A stretch of 64,000 nt of DNA, from assembly GCA_965248715.1 (NCBI GenBank), contig CBDFKB010000008.1:1612001-1676000 (forward strand), written 5' to 3'. Of the stretch, positions 1 through 9,333 are shown piece by piece; within the stretch, counting starts at the first letter, position 1, and every line of letters begins with the position of its first letter. Under the pieces are notes generated by a model. That model did not search any database and was not told the origin of the DNA. It saw only the letters and a list, made by a program, of their open reading frames with translations. The stretch comes from CBDFKB01 sp965248715 (GTDB lineage Bacteria; Pseudomonadota; Alphaproteobacteria; Rhizobiales; Rhizobiaceae). A program made the position numbers and the translations under genes.

Positions 1-263
1 GGCACACCAAGTTGCCGCGATGTCTCATAAGCGGGAATAATGCCGCCGATCGCCGGGCCGACCACATAGTGTGGCATTGGATCAACGCGCCGTCTAATCG
101 CATCCGCAAGCGCCCGACACAGGAGTTCGGTCTTTTGCGGATCCATAAAAACCCGAGCCTTTTGCAGAAAGACCGGGCTATGCAGACCGGAGCTTAGGAT
201 AAAGTGGCCATGCAAAATGGCGTCGGCCTCGGCAAAAATTGCCAGCACTTGGTCTGGGGTCAT
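1..263 (-). CDS. pyrE: Orotate phosphoribosyltransferase, N-terminal part (runs off the window)
   Basis: Partial gene: the first 87 codons are present and the rest lies beyond the window edge. Pyrimidine synthesis enzyme that joins orotate and PRPP to give orotidine 5'-phosphate in the cytosol. The start is an ATG read from 263, giving MTPDQVLAIFAEADAI, then the family's conserved stretch with HFILSSGLHSPVF and a later VGPAIGGIIPAYE motif. It lies 33 bases downstream of the rsh stop on the same strand, which matches the usual rsh-pyrE order of Hyphomicrobiales. The call is confident; only the C-terminal PRPP-binding region cannot be seen. Confidence 0.93.
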   Translation of the reverse strand, partial: MTPDQVLAIFAEADAILHGHFILSSGLHSPVFLQKARVFMDPQKTELLCRALADAIRRRVDPMPHYVVGPAIGGIIPAYETSRQLGV

Positions 264-296
264 GTTCCGTCCGTGATTCAATCTTATTGGCCGCGC

Positions 297-2519
297 TCAA
301 CCCAACATTCGTTCGACTTTGGAGACCACCGGGCGCGCGCGCAACCGCCGGGTGATCCGGTTTAGATGCGCCAAATCCCACACTTCGAGGTCGATTTCCA
401 TTTCGGTGAAGTCAGGGGCCGTAGAAACCATGGAAAGATTGTGGATATTGGCATCGTGATTGGCAATGATATCGGCGATATTGGCCAACGTGCCGGGCTC
501 ATTGATAGCCGATATACGAAGGCGCGCCGGAAATCGTTCCGGATTGGCCTCATCGATATCCCAACGCACATCTAGCCAGTTTTTGCGATCATCATCAAAT
601 TTGCGCAACGCAGGCGATTCGCTTGGATAGATGGTAATCCCCTCCCCCGGCTCAATGATGCCAACAATATTGTCGCCCGGCACCGCACCGATCCTGGAAA
701 AGCGCACCGGCAAATCACCTGAATGACCACGTACCGGTATCGCGTCCGCAGCTTTTGCTGCCTTGCGGCTTTGCGCCCGCCTGGCGCGCGGGGAGCGAAA
801 TATTAGGCCGGCAGTGCCCCTGAGCCCAAACCAGCCTTCCAGGGTCTTACCGGCGTCGCCGACGGTGACTTTGTCGTCCTTGAAGTCGGGAAAAACCGCG
901 CGAATCACGTTTGGCGAAGCGATTTCGCCGCGCCCGACCGCGGTCAGCACGTCTTGTACGCTATCGCGGGCCAAACGTGGCAGCGCCTTTTGCAAATCAT
1001 CGGTCCGGAAAGTCTTGCCGGCGCGTTCGAATGCGCGTTCGAGAATACGAGTACCAAGGCCTGAATATTGCTTGTGAATGGCGCTGCGGGTGGCACGGCG
1101 TATTGCTGAACGTGCCTTGCCGGTAACGACTACTGATTCCCATGCCGCCGGTGGTGCCTGAGAACTGGAGCGGATGATTTCCACCTCATCACCGTTATGC
1201 AATTCGCTAATTACCGGCATGATCTGACCATTGATCTTGCAGCCGACACAGGAATTACCGACGTCGGTGTGTACCGCGTAGGCGAAATCAATCGAAGTAG
1301 CGCCGGCTGGCAGAGCGATTAATGCGCCCTTGGGCGTGAAACAAAATACCTGATCGCGGAACAATTCCAGCTTGGTATGCTCCAGGAATTCTTCCGGACT
1401 ATTGCCATCCGAAAGCAGTGCTACGGTGCGCCGTAGCCACTCATAGGCCTGGCTCTCGCTATTGGGCGCCGACCCGTTGGTGAGATCGAATTCCTTGTAG
1501 ATCGAATGGGCGGCAATGCCGTATTCAGCGATTTCGTGCATTTGTCTGGTGCGAAATTGCAACTCTACCCGTTGCCGCGACGGGCCGACCACGGTCGAAT
1601 GGATCGAGCGATAATCGTTTTGCTTCGGGGTTGAGACATAATCCTTAAATCGGCCCGGCACCATTGACCAAGCCTGGTGAACGATGCCGAGCGCACGGTA
1701 GCACTCGGCGACCGTATCGACGATCACGCGAAAGCCATAAATGTCGGAAAGCTGCTCGAAGCTTAACGCCTTGCGCTCCATTTTGTTGAATACCGAATAC
1801 GGACCCTTCTGCCGGCTGGTCACCGTGGCCTGCAATCCCTCATTGGAGATCTTTTCCGCCAGCGAATTGGTAATGTCGGCGATCAAATTCTGGTTCTTAT
1901 CGGCCAACTGCACCAATTGTTGGGAGATGGTTTCATAAGCCTCCGAATTAAGGTGGCGAAACGAAAGGTCTTCCAGTTCTTCGCGCATATCGTGCATGCC
2001 CATGCGCCCGGCCAGCGGTGCATAGATTTCCATGGTCTCGGCAGCGATGCGCGAACGTTTTTGCTGTTTAACATGGTGCAGGGTGCGCATGTTGTGCAGC
2101 CGATCGGCCAGTTTGACCAACAAGACGCGGATATCATCAGAGACCGCCAACAGCAGCCGGCGCAGATTTTCCGCCTGCTCAGCCTGCTTGGAAACCAGTT
2201 CAAGGCGTTTTAACTTGGTTAGCCCCTCGACCAAAATGCCGATGCGCGAACCGAACATCTGGTCGATTTCCTTGCGCGTTGCGTCGGTATCTTCGATCGT
2301 GTCGTGCAGCAACGCAACGGCGATAGTTTCCTCGTCAAGCTTAAGCTCGGTAAGGATGGCGGCAACTTCGAGTGGATGAGAAAAATATGGGTCGCCGCTG
2401 GCGCGCCGTTGCTCGCCATGTTTGGTCATGGCATACACATAGGCTTTGTTGAGCAGATTTTCGTCGGCTTCAGGCTTGTAGCGCGTTACCCGCTCGACCA
2501 GCTCATACTGGCGCATCAT
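297..2519 (-). CDS. rsh: Bifunctional (p)ppGpp synthetase/hydrolase Rsh
   Basis: Stringent-response enzyme of 740 residues that makes and degrades (p)ppGpp. Domains in order: N-terminal HD hydrolase with FSHPLEV (H48) and LLHDTIEDT (H72-D73); RelA/SpoT synthetase with YSVFNKMERKA and YGFRVIV; TGS domain with FCFTPKGALIALP; C-terminal ACT domain with AINEPGTLANI. Length and order fit the single long Rsh of alphaproteobacteria. I chose the ATG giving MMRQYELVERV because this N-terminus is the conserved one; an upstream in-frame ATG would add six residues. It sits between rpoZ and pyrE, all on the minus strand, as expected for this group. Confidence 0.95.
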   Translation of the reverse strand: MMRQYELVERVTRYKPEADENLLNKAYVYAMTKHGEQRRASGDPYFSHPLEVAAILTELKLDEETIAVALLHDTIEDTDATRKEIDQMFGSRIGILVEGLTKLKRLELVSKQAEQAENLRRLLLAVSDDIRVLLVKLADRLHNMRTLHHVKQQKRSRIAAETMEIYAPLAGRMGMHDMREELEDLSFRHLNSEAYETISQQLVQLADKNQNLIADITNSLAEKISNEGLQATVTSRQKGPYSVFNKMERKALSFEQLSDIYGFRVIVDTVAECYRALGIVHQAWSMVPGRFKDYVSTPKQNDYRSIHSTVVGPSRQRVELQFRTRQMHEIAEYGIAAHSIYKEFDLTNGSAPNSESQAYEWLRRTVALLSDGNSPEEFLEHTKLELFRDQVFCFTPKGALIALPAGATSIDFAYAVHTDVGNSCVGCKINGQIMPVISELHNGDEVEIIRSSSQAPPAAWESVVVTGKARSAIRRATRSAIHKQYSGLGTRILERAFERAGKTFRTDDLQKALPRLARDSVQDVLTAVGRGEIASPNVIRAVFPDFKDDKVTVGDAGKTLEGWFGLRGTAGLIFRSPRARRAQSRKAAKAADAIPVRGHSGDLPVRFSRIGAVPGDNIVGIIEPGEGITIYPSESPALRKFDDDRKNWLDVRWDIDEANPERFPARLRISAINEPGTLANIADIIANHDANIHNLSMVSTAPDFTEMEIDLEVWDLAHLNRITRRLRARPVVSKVERMLG

Positions 2520-2633
2520 GGCGCCGGCTTCCCGCAACCGATTTCAACATGCAGCACCGCGCTTGGTGCCGCCACAAGCCGTGTCGATGGCGGCCGACCG
2601 GGTCGCTCAATCGACCCGATCAATCGGATTGCC

Positions 2634-3053
2634 TCAGAAATCGTCACTTTTGTCAGGCGCAACCAACCCTTCGATGCCACGCAGAAGTTCATCTTCCGAC
2701 ATGCGATTAAACTTGGTTTCGCCTTCCGGCTTGTCCGGGGCGTTGGAAAACACCGGATCCTGTCGGTCGGGCAAAGAAATAGCACCCGCTTCCTCATCGG
2801 AGATATTAGCCTCCGGTTCGTCGATTTCGACATGTTTTTGCAAGGAATGAACCAGGTCTTCCTTCAAATCGCCCGGCGAAAGGGTTTCTTCGGCGATCTC
2901 ACGCAGTGAAACGACCGGGTTCTTGTCGTTGTCTCGGTCAACAGTAATCGCAGAACCGTTGGAAATCTGCCGGGTTCGGTGACCAGCCAGCAACACCAAC
3001 TCAAAGCGGTTTTCGACCTTGTCTATGCAATCTTCTACCGTAACGCGCGCCAT
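2634..3053 (-). CDS. rpoZ: RNA polymerase omega subunit
   Basis: Omega subunit of RNA polymerase, 139 residues, which helps beta' assembly. The N-terminus MARVTVEDCIDKVENRFELV followed by LAGHRTRQISNG is the family signature. The C-terminal half is acidic and variable, typical of alphaproteobacterial omega. It lies about 115 bases upstream of rsh on the same strand; the gap holds no gene. RpoZ beside rsh makes sense since omega contributes to the ppGpp binding site on the polymerase in some bacteria (family knowledge, not visible here). Confidence 0.95.
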   Translation of the reverse strand: MARVTVEDCIDKVENRFELVLLAGHRTRQISNGSAITVDRDNDKNPVVSLREIAEETLSPGDLKEDLVHSLQKHVEIDEPEANISDEEAGAISLPDRQDPVFSNAPDKPEGETKFNRMSEDELLRGIEGLVAPDKSDDF

Positions 3054-3670
3054 AAGCGGGCTCCTGTCGGACTTTTCGGGGAGTGACCGGTGAACTATAC
3101 CCGTTTGCCGGCAATTTCAAGGCGCATCGGCGGCCTATCTGGCCGGTCGCCGATGCACCGCCCCCACCAGGGCCGGCGCCACCAGGCGGGTTGCCGCCCG
3201 TGCGCGAAAAAATCCAAAGCACATGTCCATTGAATCCAATAATACCAAGACAGTCTTGTGACTTTCGAGGAACTTCCACATAGCAATGGACGAAAAGTGT
3301 TGGGGCCCACAAGGGGAATGGCCAAGTCAGGTATTTTCGGCGTCGCATCGCTTTAGCAAACGGATGGTTGAGTGCCGCAACCTACCTGGAATGGAACCGA
3401 TTTGGCCGATATCTTGAGCAAATCCTCGTTGATCAACGCCCACCAAACAAATTTCACACCGATTTTATCATCAAAGCGCGATCATTTTCCAATTTTTGCG
3501 AAGACATCCATTGAACACGCGCACGGGGGGTTATATTTGTATCCGGTGATTTGGGGAACGCTGCTCTGTAATTGTGTTGCTGGTGGCAAAGTGCATATAT
3601 TGTTATCTACTATTGACCGAATGCCGGCTTTTGTAGACGACATAAGCATTAATTGATTTGGGGTTATATT
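3054..3670. other. 617-bp intergenic region upstream of rpoZ with a strong hairpin
   Basis: Between the divergently transcribed rpoZ and NYN-protein genes. Positions 3124-3132 (GCATCGGCG) and 3148-3156 (CGCCGATGC) form a perfect 9-bp inverted repeat around a GC-rich 15-base loop. A smaller GGCGG-GTTG-CCGCC hairpin lies near 3185-3198. The right-hand half is AT-rich and presumably carries promoters. Short open frames here are Gly/Pro-rich in one strand and not convincing as genes. The hairpin could be part of the rpoZ leader, a terminator or an unrecognised small RNA. Confidence 0.4.
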
Positions 3671-4267
3671 ATGTTTGATCAACGCGAAAAAGTAGCTTTG
3701 TTTATTGATGGGGCTAATCTGTATGCAACTTCCAAAACTTTGGGATTTGACATAGACTATAAGAAAATGCTGAATTATTTTCAAAATAAGACATATTTAC
3801 TTCGAGCTTATTATTATACAGCGCTAATTGAAGACCAGGAATATTCATCGATTCGACCGCTAATCGACTGGCTGGATTATAATGGCTATCGGGTTGTCAC
3901 CAAACCTACCAAGGAGTTTACCGATAGTTCTGGCCGCCGTAAGGTAAAGGGCAATATCGATGTCGAACTAGCGATGGATGCGATTGAGCTTGCTACCTCG
4001 GTCGACCACATGGTGCTGTTTTCCGGCGATGGCGACTTTCGTGCACTGGTCGAAGCGTTACAGCGGCGTGGCCGCAAAGTGAGTGTGGTTTCCACTGTTT
4101 CCAGTCAACCGCCAATGATCGCTGACGATTTGCGCCGCCAGGCCGACGCTTTTATCGATCTGGTGAGCCTGAAAAGCGAAATTGGCCGCGAACCGGCGGC
4201 ACGCCCCGCCTTAAAGCGGGACGACGCCGATGAGGATTTCGACGATTTCGAAGATGACGATTATTGA
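3671..4267 (+). CDS. NYN domain (LabA/DUF88 family) putative ribonuclease
   Basis: A 198-residue protein of the NYN/LabA family, PIN-like nucleases predicted to act on RNA. Visible motifs: N-terminal ALFIDGANLYATSK with the first acidic residue, KGNIDVELAMDA in the middle, and VLFSGDGDFRALVEAL carrying the conserved SGDGDF acidic cluster. The C-terminus is very acidic (DEDFDDFEDDDY), a low-complexity tail. Start chosen at ATG 3671 (MFDQREKVALF), since the extra upstream codons are not conserved-looking. It is followed after 24 bases by the glycosylase gene, so the two may be cotranscribed. The substrate is not known. Confidence 0.88.
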   Translation: MFDQREKVALFIDGANLYATSKTLGFDIDYKKMLNYFQNKTYLLRAYYYTALIEDQEYSSIRPLIDWLDYNGYRVVTKPTKEFTDSSGRRKVKGNIDVELAMDAIELATSVDHMVLFSGDGDFRALVEALQRRGRKVSVVSTVSSQPPMIADDLRRQADAFIDLVSLKSEIGREPAARPALKRDDADEDFDDFEDDDY

Positions 4268-4291
4268 TCGCCGGGGCGACTGTGTTGGTTA

Positions 4292-4936
4292 ATGCAAGCT
4301 AACCCCGGCACCGACTGCGATTTGTGTCCACGGTTGGCGGCGTTTCGCACAGACAATCGAAGCCGCGAACCGGACTGGCACAACAGCCCTGTCGACACTT
4401 GGTTGCCACTGCGCGGGGAAACTGCGGTGCGCTTACTGGTGGTCGGACTGGCACCTGGCATGAAGGGTGCCAACCGCACTGGGCGTCCTTTTACCGGCGA
4501 TTATGCAGGCGATCTGTTATATGCCACCTTGAAACGGCACGGCCTGGCCGTGGGCGAGTATGGCGCCGAGGCCGATGACGGGCTCGAATTGGTCCGCACC
4601 GCGATAACCAACGCGGTGCGATGTGTTCCGCCGCAAAACAAGCCGGTCGGCGCCGAGATTTCTAATTGCCGGCCGTTCCTGGTGCAAACATTGGCGCGGT
4701 TTCCAAAGCTTTCCGTAATATTGACCCTGGGCAAAATCGCCCATGAAAGCACCCTAAGAACCCTTGGCGCGCGCATCGCCGAGGCACCATTTTCCCACCA
4801 CGGGAAACATCAAATCCGTGGCCTTGTCCTTATCTCCAGCTATCATTGCTCGCGCTACAACACCAATACCCGCCGCTTGAGCGAAGCGATGTTCGATGCA
4901 GTGGTAAAGGATTGCGCTGTGATTTCAGATAGTTAA
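4292..4936 (+). CDS. Uracil-DNA glycosylase, family 5-like (UDGb), Fe-S type
   Basis: A 214-residue DNA repair glycosylase that removes uracil and probably other deaminated bases. Motif A reads VGLAPGMKGANRTGRPFTGD (residues 51-70), in which the aspartate of family 4 is absent, as in family 5 UDGb. Four cysteines suited to a [4Fe-4S] cluster are present: C9 and C12 in DCDLCPRL, then RCVPPQNKP and SNCRPF. The C-terminal motif SYHCSRYNTNT replaces the usual HPSxxN and is a small deviation: His becomes Tyr-His-Cys. The stop abuts the stop of the convergent peroxiredoxin gene with no gap. Confidence 0.85.
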   Translation: MQANPGTDCDLCPRLAAFRTDNRSREPDWHNSPVDTWLPLRGETAVRLLVVGLAPGMKGANRTGRPFTGDYAGDLLYATLKRHGLAVGEYGAEADDGLELVRTAITNAVRCVPPQNKPVGAEISNCRPFLVQTLARFPKLSVILTLGKIAHESTLRTLGARIAEAPFSHHGKHQIRGLVLISSYHCSRYNTNTRRLSEAMFDAVVKDCAVISDS

Positions 4937-5479
4937 TTAGCAATTACCGCTCAGCCACTCCACCACCAGCGCAGCATTCTTGTCAGGCGGAAATACCGGA
5001 TAGAAATATTTGATCACGATATTATCGCGGACAATCAGCGTCAGGCGTTTTATCAAGGTTCGCCCTTCGACTTGAAAAGTCGGCAGGTGCAGTGTCTGGC
5101 ACAGCCGAAATTCATGATCGGACAATAGGGGAAATGGCAGATGCAGCCGTTCGGCAGCCTCTGTTTGGTAAGCATTATCTTGTACGGAAACTCCGAATAT
5201 TTGCTGCACACCAAGCCGCTGTAAATCTGCATAATGGTCGCGAAATGCGCACGATTGCGGCGTGCAGCCGCGCGCACCGGGTATTGCGTCCCATCCATCC
5301 GGCAATGCGGTGCCGGGGCGTCCAGTCATCGGATAGAAATACAGTACCGAAAGCCCGGTCAACGCACCCACATCGACAAGGGTATCATTTGTTGCCGCAA
5401 GTTCGATCGGCGGCATCGCGATACCTTGCAGATGATCGCTGGCCCCGTCGTCTTGCGGCACGGGCAAATTGGACGGCAA
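4937..5479 (-). CDS. Peroxiredoxin (AhpC/Prx5-like redoxin)
   Basis: Thiol peroxidase of about 180 residues. Motifs: YFYPMTGRPGTALPDGWD near the start, then GARGCTPQSCAFRDHY, which carries the redox cysteines, and LLSDHEFRLCQTL further on. I place the start at TTG 5479 (MPSNLPVPQDDGASDHL), since this is where family similarity begins and it is only about 20 bases after the smpB stop; a longer open frame upstream merely overlaps smpB out of frame. An ATG at 5416 would cut off conserved sequence. Same strand as smpB and dapA, so likely the last gene of that operon. Confidence 0.8.
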   Translation of the reverse strand: MPSNLPVPQDDGASDHLQGIAMPPIELAATNDTLVDVGALTGLSVLYFYPMTGRPGTALPDGWDAIPGARGCTPQSCAFRDHYADLQRLGVQQIFGVSVQDNAYQTEAAERLHLPFPLLSDHEFRLCQTLHLPTFQVEGRTLIKRLTLIVRDNIVIKYFYPVFPPDKNAALVVEWLSGNC

Positions 5480-5499
5480 TGTATCAAAAGACGCTACTT

Positions 5500-5973
5500 T
5501 TACCCCCGCTCGCGAAGCAAGCGCGCCTGTTCGCGCTGCCAGTCGCGTTTCTTTTCCACTTCGCGTTTGTCGTGCACCTTGCGGCCCTTGGCGAGCGCCA
5601 GGCGCAGTTTGGCAACCCCACGCTCGTTGAAGTAGAGCCGGTCCGGCACCAGGGTCAGGCCGCCGCGTTGCACGGCGGCGCAAAGCCGGTCGACCTCGCG
5701 GCGCCGCATCAGCAATTTGCGGCGGCGGCGCGGTGCGTGGTTGTTGCGATTGGCCTGGAGATATTCCGGGATGTGGGAATTGATCAGCCAAATTTCACCA
5801 CCCTCGTCGGTGGCGTAGCTTTCCGCAATATTGGCCTTGCCGTTCCTGAGCGACTTGACCTCGGTGCCGGTCAACTGAATGCCGGCCTCGATCATCTCGA
5901 TATATTCGTAATTGTACCGCGCCTTGCGGTTGTCGGCGATCAGCTTGCCGCTGTCTTTATTTTTCGCAGCCAT
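5500..5973 (-). CDS. smpB: SsrA-binding protein SmpB
   Basis: 157-residue tmRNA-binding protein needed for rescue of stalled ribosomes. Recognisable blocks: NRKARYNYEYIEMIEAGI, LTGTEVKSLRNGKANI, and the basic C-terminal LALAKGRKVHDKREVEKK tail that reaches into the ribosomal decoding centre. Length is normal. The gene lies 24 bases downstream of dapA on the same strand, a common pairing in this order. No tmRNA gene was recognised in the window (alphaproteobacterial tmRNA is often two-piece and hard to see by eye). Confidence 0.95.
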   Translation of the reverse strand: MAAKNKDSGKLIADNRKARYNYEYIEMIEAGIQLTGTEVKSLRNGKANIAESYATDEGGEIWLINSHIPEYLQANRNNHAPRRRRKLLMRRREVDRLCAAVQRGGLTLVPDRLYFNERGVAKLRLALAKGRKVHDKREVEKKRDWQREQARLLRERG

Positions 5974-5997
5974 GACCGATCACCACCCATGACGCAG

Positions 5998-6879
5998 TCA
6001 GTTAACCAGACCGGCATGGATCAATGCATCGCGTACTGCATTTTCGGTCTCAGGTGTGATCGGAACCAACGGCGAACGTTGTTTGTTGAGCGCCTTGCCA
6101 AGCACTGAAAGGGCATATTTGGCGCCACCCGGGCTCGGTTCGATGAACAGCGCCTTGTGTAACGGCAGCAGCCGATCTTGCAAGCCGAGCGCGGTAGCAA
6201 AATCGCCGGCCATGCAGGCGTTTTGGAACTCGGCACACAGCCGCGGCGCCACATTGGCGGTGACCGAAATGCAGCCATGGCCGCCATGGGCCATGAAGCC
6301 GAGCGCCGTTGCATCTTCGGCAGACAGTTGGATAAAATTTTCGCCAATCGCGTGCCGTTGTTCCGATACCCGATCGATTTTTGCCGTCGCATCCTTGACG
6401 CCGACGATGTTGGCGTGATCACCAGCCAAACGCGCCATGGTTTCGACGCTCATATCGATGATGCTACGAGCGGGAATGTTATAGATGATCAATGGCAAAG
6501 AAATCGACTTGGCAATGGTCGAATAATGCTCATAAAGTCCGCGCTGGTTTGGCTTGTTGTAATATGGGGTGACCACCAAGACCCCATCGGCGCCGACCTT
6601 TTCCGCATGTTGGGCGAACTCGACTGCTTCAAATGTGCTGTTGGAGCCAGCGCCAGCAATTACCGGCACCCGGCCGGCGGCAACATCAACGCAAATTTCC
6701 ACCACCTCGCGGTGTTCTTCATGGCTGAGCGTCGGCGATTCGCCTGTGGTGCCCACCGGCACCAGCCCATGGCTGCCCTCGCCAATCTGCCATTCGATCA
6801 AATCGCGAAAATTTGCTTCATCAACCTGCCCGTCCTCATCGAACGGTGTGATCAGCGCCGGCATCGATCCTCTAAACAT
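5998..6879 (-). CDS. dapA: 4-hydroxy-tetrahydrodipicolinate synthase
   Basis: Cytosolic enzyme of lysine/diaminopimelate synthesis that condenses pyruvate with aspartate semialdehyde; 293 residues, the usual length. Motifs: FRGSMPALITPFDEDG at the start, LVPVGTTGESPTLSHEEH, TPYYNKPNQRGLYEHY with the catalytic tyrosine, and IVGVKDATAKIDR with the Schiff-base lysine. An AGGAG-like sequence (gcaaggagtattgaaATG when read on the minus strand) precedes the ATG. It is divergent from the lytic transglycosylase gene and heads the dapA-smpB-peroxiredoxin run. Confidence 0.96.
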   Translation of the reverse strand: MFRGSMPALITPFDEDGQVDEANFRDLIEWQIGEGSHGLVPVGTTGESPTLSHEEHREVVEICVDVAAGRVPVIAGAGSNSTFEAVEFAQHAEKVGADGVLVVTPYYNKPNQRGLYEHYSTIAKSISLPLIIYNIPARSIIDMSVETMARLAGDHANIVGVKDATAKIDRVSEQRHAIGENFIQLSAEDATALGFMAHGGHGCISVTANVAPRLCAEFQNACMAGDFATALGLQDRLLPLHKALFIEPSPGGAKYALSVLGKALNKQRSPLVPITPETENAVRDALIHAGLVN

Positions 6880-7179
6880 TTCAATACTCCTTGCTCCTGA
6901 CCGCTTCGCGACCGGGCAAAAATGATTGCCTACCGGCTGGGACTGCAGGTTTCAACTCCTATCTACCTGCGGCGGCGCCACTTGGCAAACCAAGCTTTGG
7001 GGCTAACTTAATACGAAGGGAACCTGGTATTAATACGAGACAAAATCACAATTGCGCCATCTGCCGGCGATAATTTGCCGCCCAAACGCGACTCTGACAA
7101 ATACTTAGCTGGATACTTTGTCTCGGCAAAGATTAGGCCAGCCAATCTACCAACCAACCGAACGATAATAGCGACCGAT
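6880..7179. promoter_or_regulatory. Divergent promoter region between dapA and the lytic transglycosylase gene
   Basis: About 300 bases without a gene, expected to hold the promoters for dapA (minus) and slt (plus). I could not pick out a convincing -35/-10 pair or operator by eye. An open frame from a TTG at 7075 continues into the transglycosylase gene but encodes nothing like a signal peptide. Confidence 0.35.
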
Positions 7180-9279
7180 ATGAGAAACGATTTTTTGCAC
7201 CCAACGCGACCCACAATGGCATTGGCAATCGCCGCAATCGCGATTGGCGCGATCATCGGCACGCCATGGCCATCGATCGGGTTCGAAATACCCGATATTG
7301 CGCGGGTACTGGCGCCGCAATTTCGCCCCGGCACAGCACCTAAGGGACCATCTGCCGCCAGTGCCAAGCTGCCCCGAGCGCAATCGGTCGCTAAAGTGGC
7401 ATCAGCGCGCGGCTCGCTTGGCGACGGTTTGCAGGCGATCGCCAAAAAGGACGCTAAACGCGCGCGGGCAATCCGGCTCGGCATGGCCGCCAACAGCCTC
7501 GACCGGAAGGTGCTTTCATGGTCGTTGGCGCTATCTGGCCTCGATGATATTCCCGCCGGCGAGATTGCCGATATCATCAACGCGCTGGCCGACTGGCCTT
7601 CGCGCACCTACATGATCCGCAATTGGGAGCGTGCATTGTTGCGCGAAGGCAATTTTAGCGCAGCACTTGCCGCATTTCGCGGCCGCGCGCCGCAAACCAC
7701 TTCCGGCGCTTTGGTGCTGGCCCAGGCGTATTTGCAAAGCGGCAACCGCCGCCAGGCTAATGCGACGATCGCACCGTTTTGGCGCACCGAGCGGCTTGAC
7801 CGCGCTGTGGAAAAAATAGTCCTTGCCCGGGTTGGCAGCGCGCTTGATCGCGCCGATCACAAAGCGCGTATGCACATGCTGTTTTATAACGACCGGGCCA
7901 AGGACGCCAACCGGCTGGCCGGCGTGGCACAGGCCTCTTCCTTGGCCAAAGCGCGCACGGCAGTGGTACGGCGCAAGGCCAATGCTGGCCAATTGTTAGC
8001 TGCGGTAGACGCCGTGCACCGAGGCGATCCGGGTTATCTGTTTGCAAAGATCCAGTATCTTAGACGCACTGGCGAATATCGAAAGGCGGCGCAATTGTTG
8101 GCCTCAGCGCCGAGCGATCCGCGCCTGTTGATCGATGCCGATGAATGGTGGGTCGAGCGCCGGCTGGTCTCTCGCGGCCTGATTGATCTTGGCGAGGCCC
8201 GAACCGCCTACCGGGTTGCCGCTGGCCATTCGGCCCAATCGCGCGCCAAACGGGCGGAAGCGGAATTTCATGCCGGTTGGTTTGCCCTGCGTTTCGTTGG
8301 CGACAAGGCGACCGCAAAACGCCATTTTGCCAACATTCTCGAAATTTCATCGACGCCAATCAGCCAGGCGCGCGGCCATTATTGGTCGGCACGAGCCTCA
8401 AGCGGCGCCAAGGCAACCGCCCATTATCGCAGGGCTGCTGCCCATGCCGGCACGTTTTACGGGCAATTGGCGGCCGCCAAACTAGGCCAGAAAAGCTTGG
8501 CGATCAAACGCGCACGCCCTACCCCAGGCGACCGGATCGCGTTTCGGTCGCGCGAATTAGTGAGCGCAATCAAGCGGTTGGAAGAAGTAGAATTCGCCTG
8601 GCGGGCAAAGCCGGTCTACCGCTATCTGGCCAAAGAGCTGCAATCGCCAGGTGAAATCGCCATTCTCGCCGCACGCGCCGAAGGGCGGGGCGAGCACAGC
8701 CTTGGCCTGCAAATCGGCAAAATTGCCTATGCGCGCGGTCTGCCGGTAACCAGCGTTGCCTGGCCGCTCGGCGCTATCCCAAGTTCCGCCAAGGTAAATG
8801 ATGTTGGCAAGGCGATGGCATACGCGGTCGCGCGTCAAGAAAGCGCATTTAACGTCGCGGCGGTCTCTAGCGCGAGCGCCCGCGGCCTGTTGCAATTACT
8901 GCCGGCAACCGCCAAGCGGATGGCCAAAGCGGTGAACGTTACCTACTCGAAAAACCGGCTGACCCGCGACCCATCCTACAATGTGTTGCTTGGCACCGAA
9001 TATCTGGCACGCCAGCGCGCGCGGTTCGGCGGATCAAATATTTTGACCTTCGCTGGCTACAATGCAGGACCCGGCAATGTGGATAAATGGCTGGCCAAAT
9101 ATGGCGATCCGCGGCGACGGCCGCTGGCAGAAGTGATTGACTGGATCGAGCGTATCCCGTTTACCGAGACCCGCAATTATGTGCAGCGGGTGATGGAAAA
9201 TTACCAAGTCTACAAATCGAGGATTTCCAATGCACCGCTGACCATCGTCGAGGATTTGCGGACCGGGCAGCGCGGTTGA
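7180..9279 (+). CDS. Soluble lytic murein transglycosylase (Slt family)
   Basis: Exported peptidoglycan-cleaving enzyme of about 699 residues that makes 1,6-anhydromuropeptides. The N-terminus has a basic stretch then ALAIAAIAIGAIIG, a likely signal sequence. The long middle is alpha-helical, Ala-rich and repeat-like, as in the Slt70 superhelical U domain. The C-terminal catalytic SLT domain has VARQESAFNVAAVSSASARG with the catalytic Glu near residue 554, LLQLLPATAKRMA, and FAGYNAGPGNVDKWL. Start chosen at ATG 7180; a TTG at 7075 would add 35 residues ahead of the signal. Followed after 54 bases by a hydrolase gene on the same strand. Confidence 0.9.
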   Translation: MRNDFLHPTRPTMALAIAAIAIGAIIGTPWPSIGFEIPDIARVLAPQFRPGTAPKGPSAASAKLPRAQSVAKVASARGSLGDGLQAIAKKDAKRARAIRLGMAANSLDRKVLSWSLALSGLDDIPAGEIADIINALADWPSRTYMIRNWERALLREGNFSAALAAFRGRAPQTTSGALVLAQAYLQSGNRRQANATIAPFWRTERLDRAVEKIVLARVGSALDRADHKARMHMLFYNDRAKDANRLAGVAQASSLAKARTAVVRRKANAGQLLAAVDAVHRGDPGYLFAKIQYLRRTGEYRKAAQLLASAPSDPRLLIDADEWWVERRLVSRGLIDLGEARTAYRVAAGHSAQSRAKRAEAEFHAGWFALRFVGDKATAKRHFANILEISSTPISQARGHYWSARASSGAKATAHYRRAAAHAGTFYGQLAAAKLGQKSLAIKRARPTPGDRIAFRSRELVSAIKRLEEVEFAWRAKPVYRYLAKELQSPGEIAILAARAEGRGEHSLGLQIGKIAYARGLPVTSVAWPLGAIPSSAKVNDVGKAMAYAVARQESAFNVAAVSSASARGLLQLLPATAKRMAKAVNVTYSKNRLTRDPSYNVLLGTEYLARQRARFGGSNILTFAGYNAGPGNVDKWLAKYGDPRRRPLAEVIDWIERIPFTETRNYVQRVMENYQVYKSRISNAPLTIVEDLRTGQRG

Positions 9280-9333
9280 TCCCGGTCCCGGTTGTGCGGT
9301 ACTATCTGCGCGATTGTCGATCGAGGAACGTTG

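Noticed and set aside
3001..3348. 115-codon minus-strand frame over the rpoZ upstream hairpin
   Set aside because: Overlaps rpoZ in another frame, has a Gly/Pro-rich stretch created by GC-rich hairpins, and lacks a ribosome binding site.
5092..6108. 338-codon open frame on the plus strand
   Set aside because: It is antisense to peroxiredoxin, smpB and the end of dapA, all clearly coding, and has no domain or ribosome binding site of its own.
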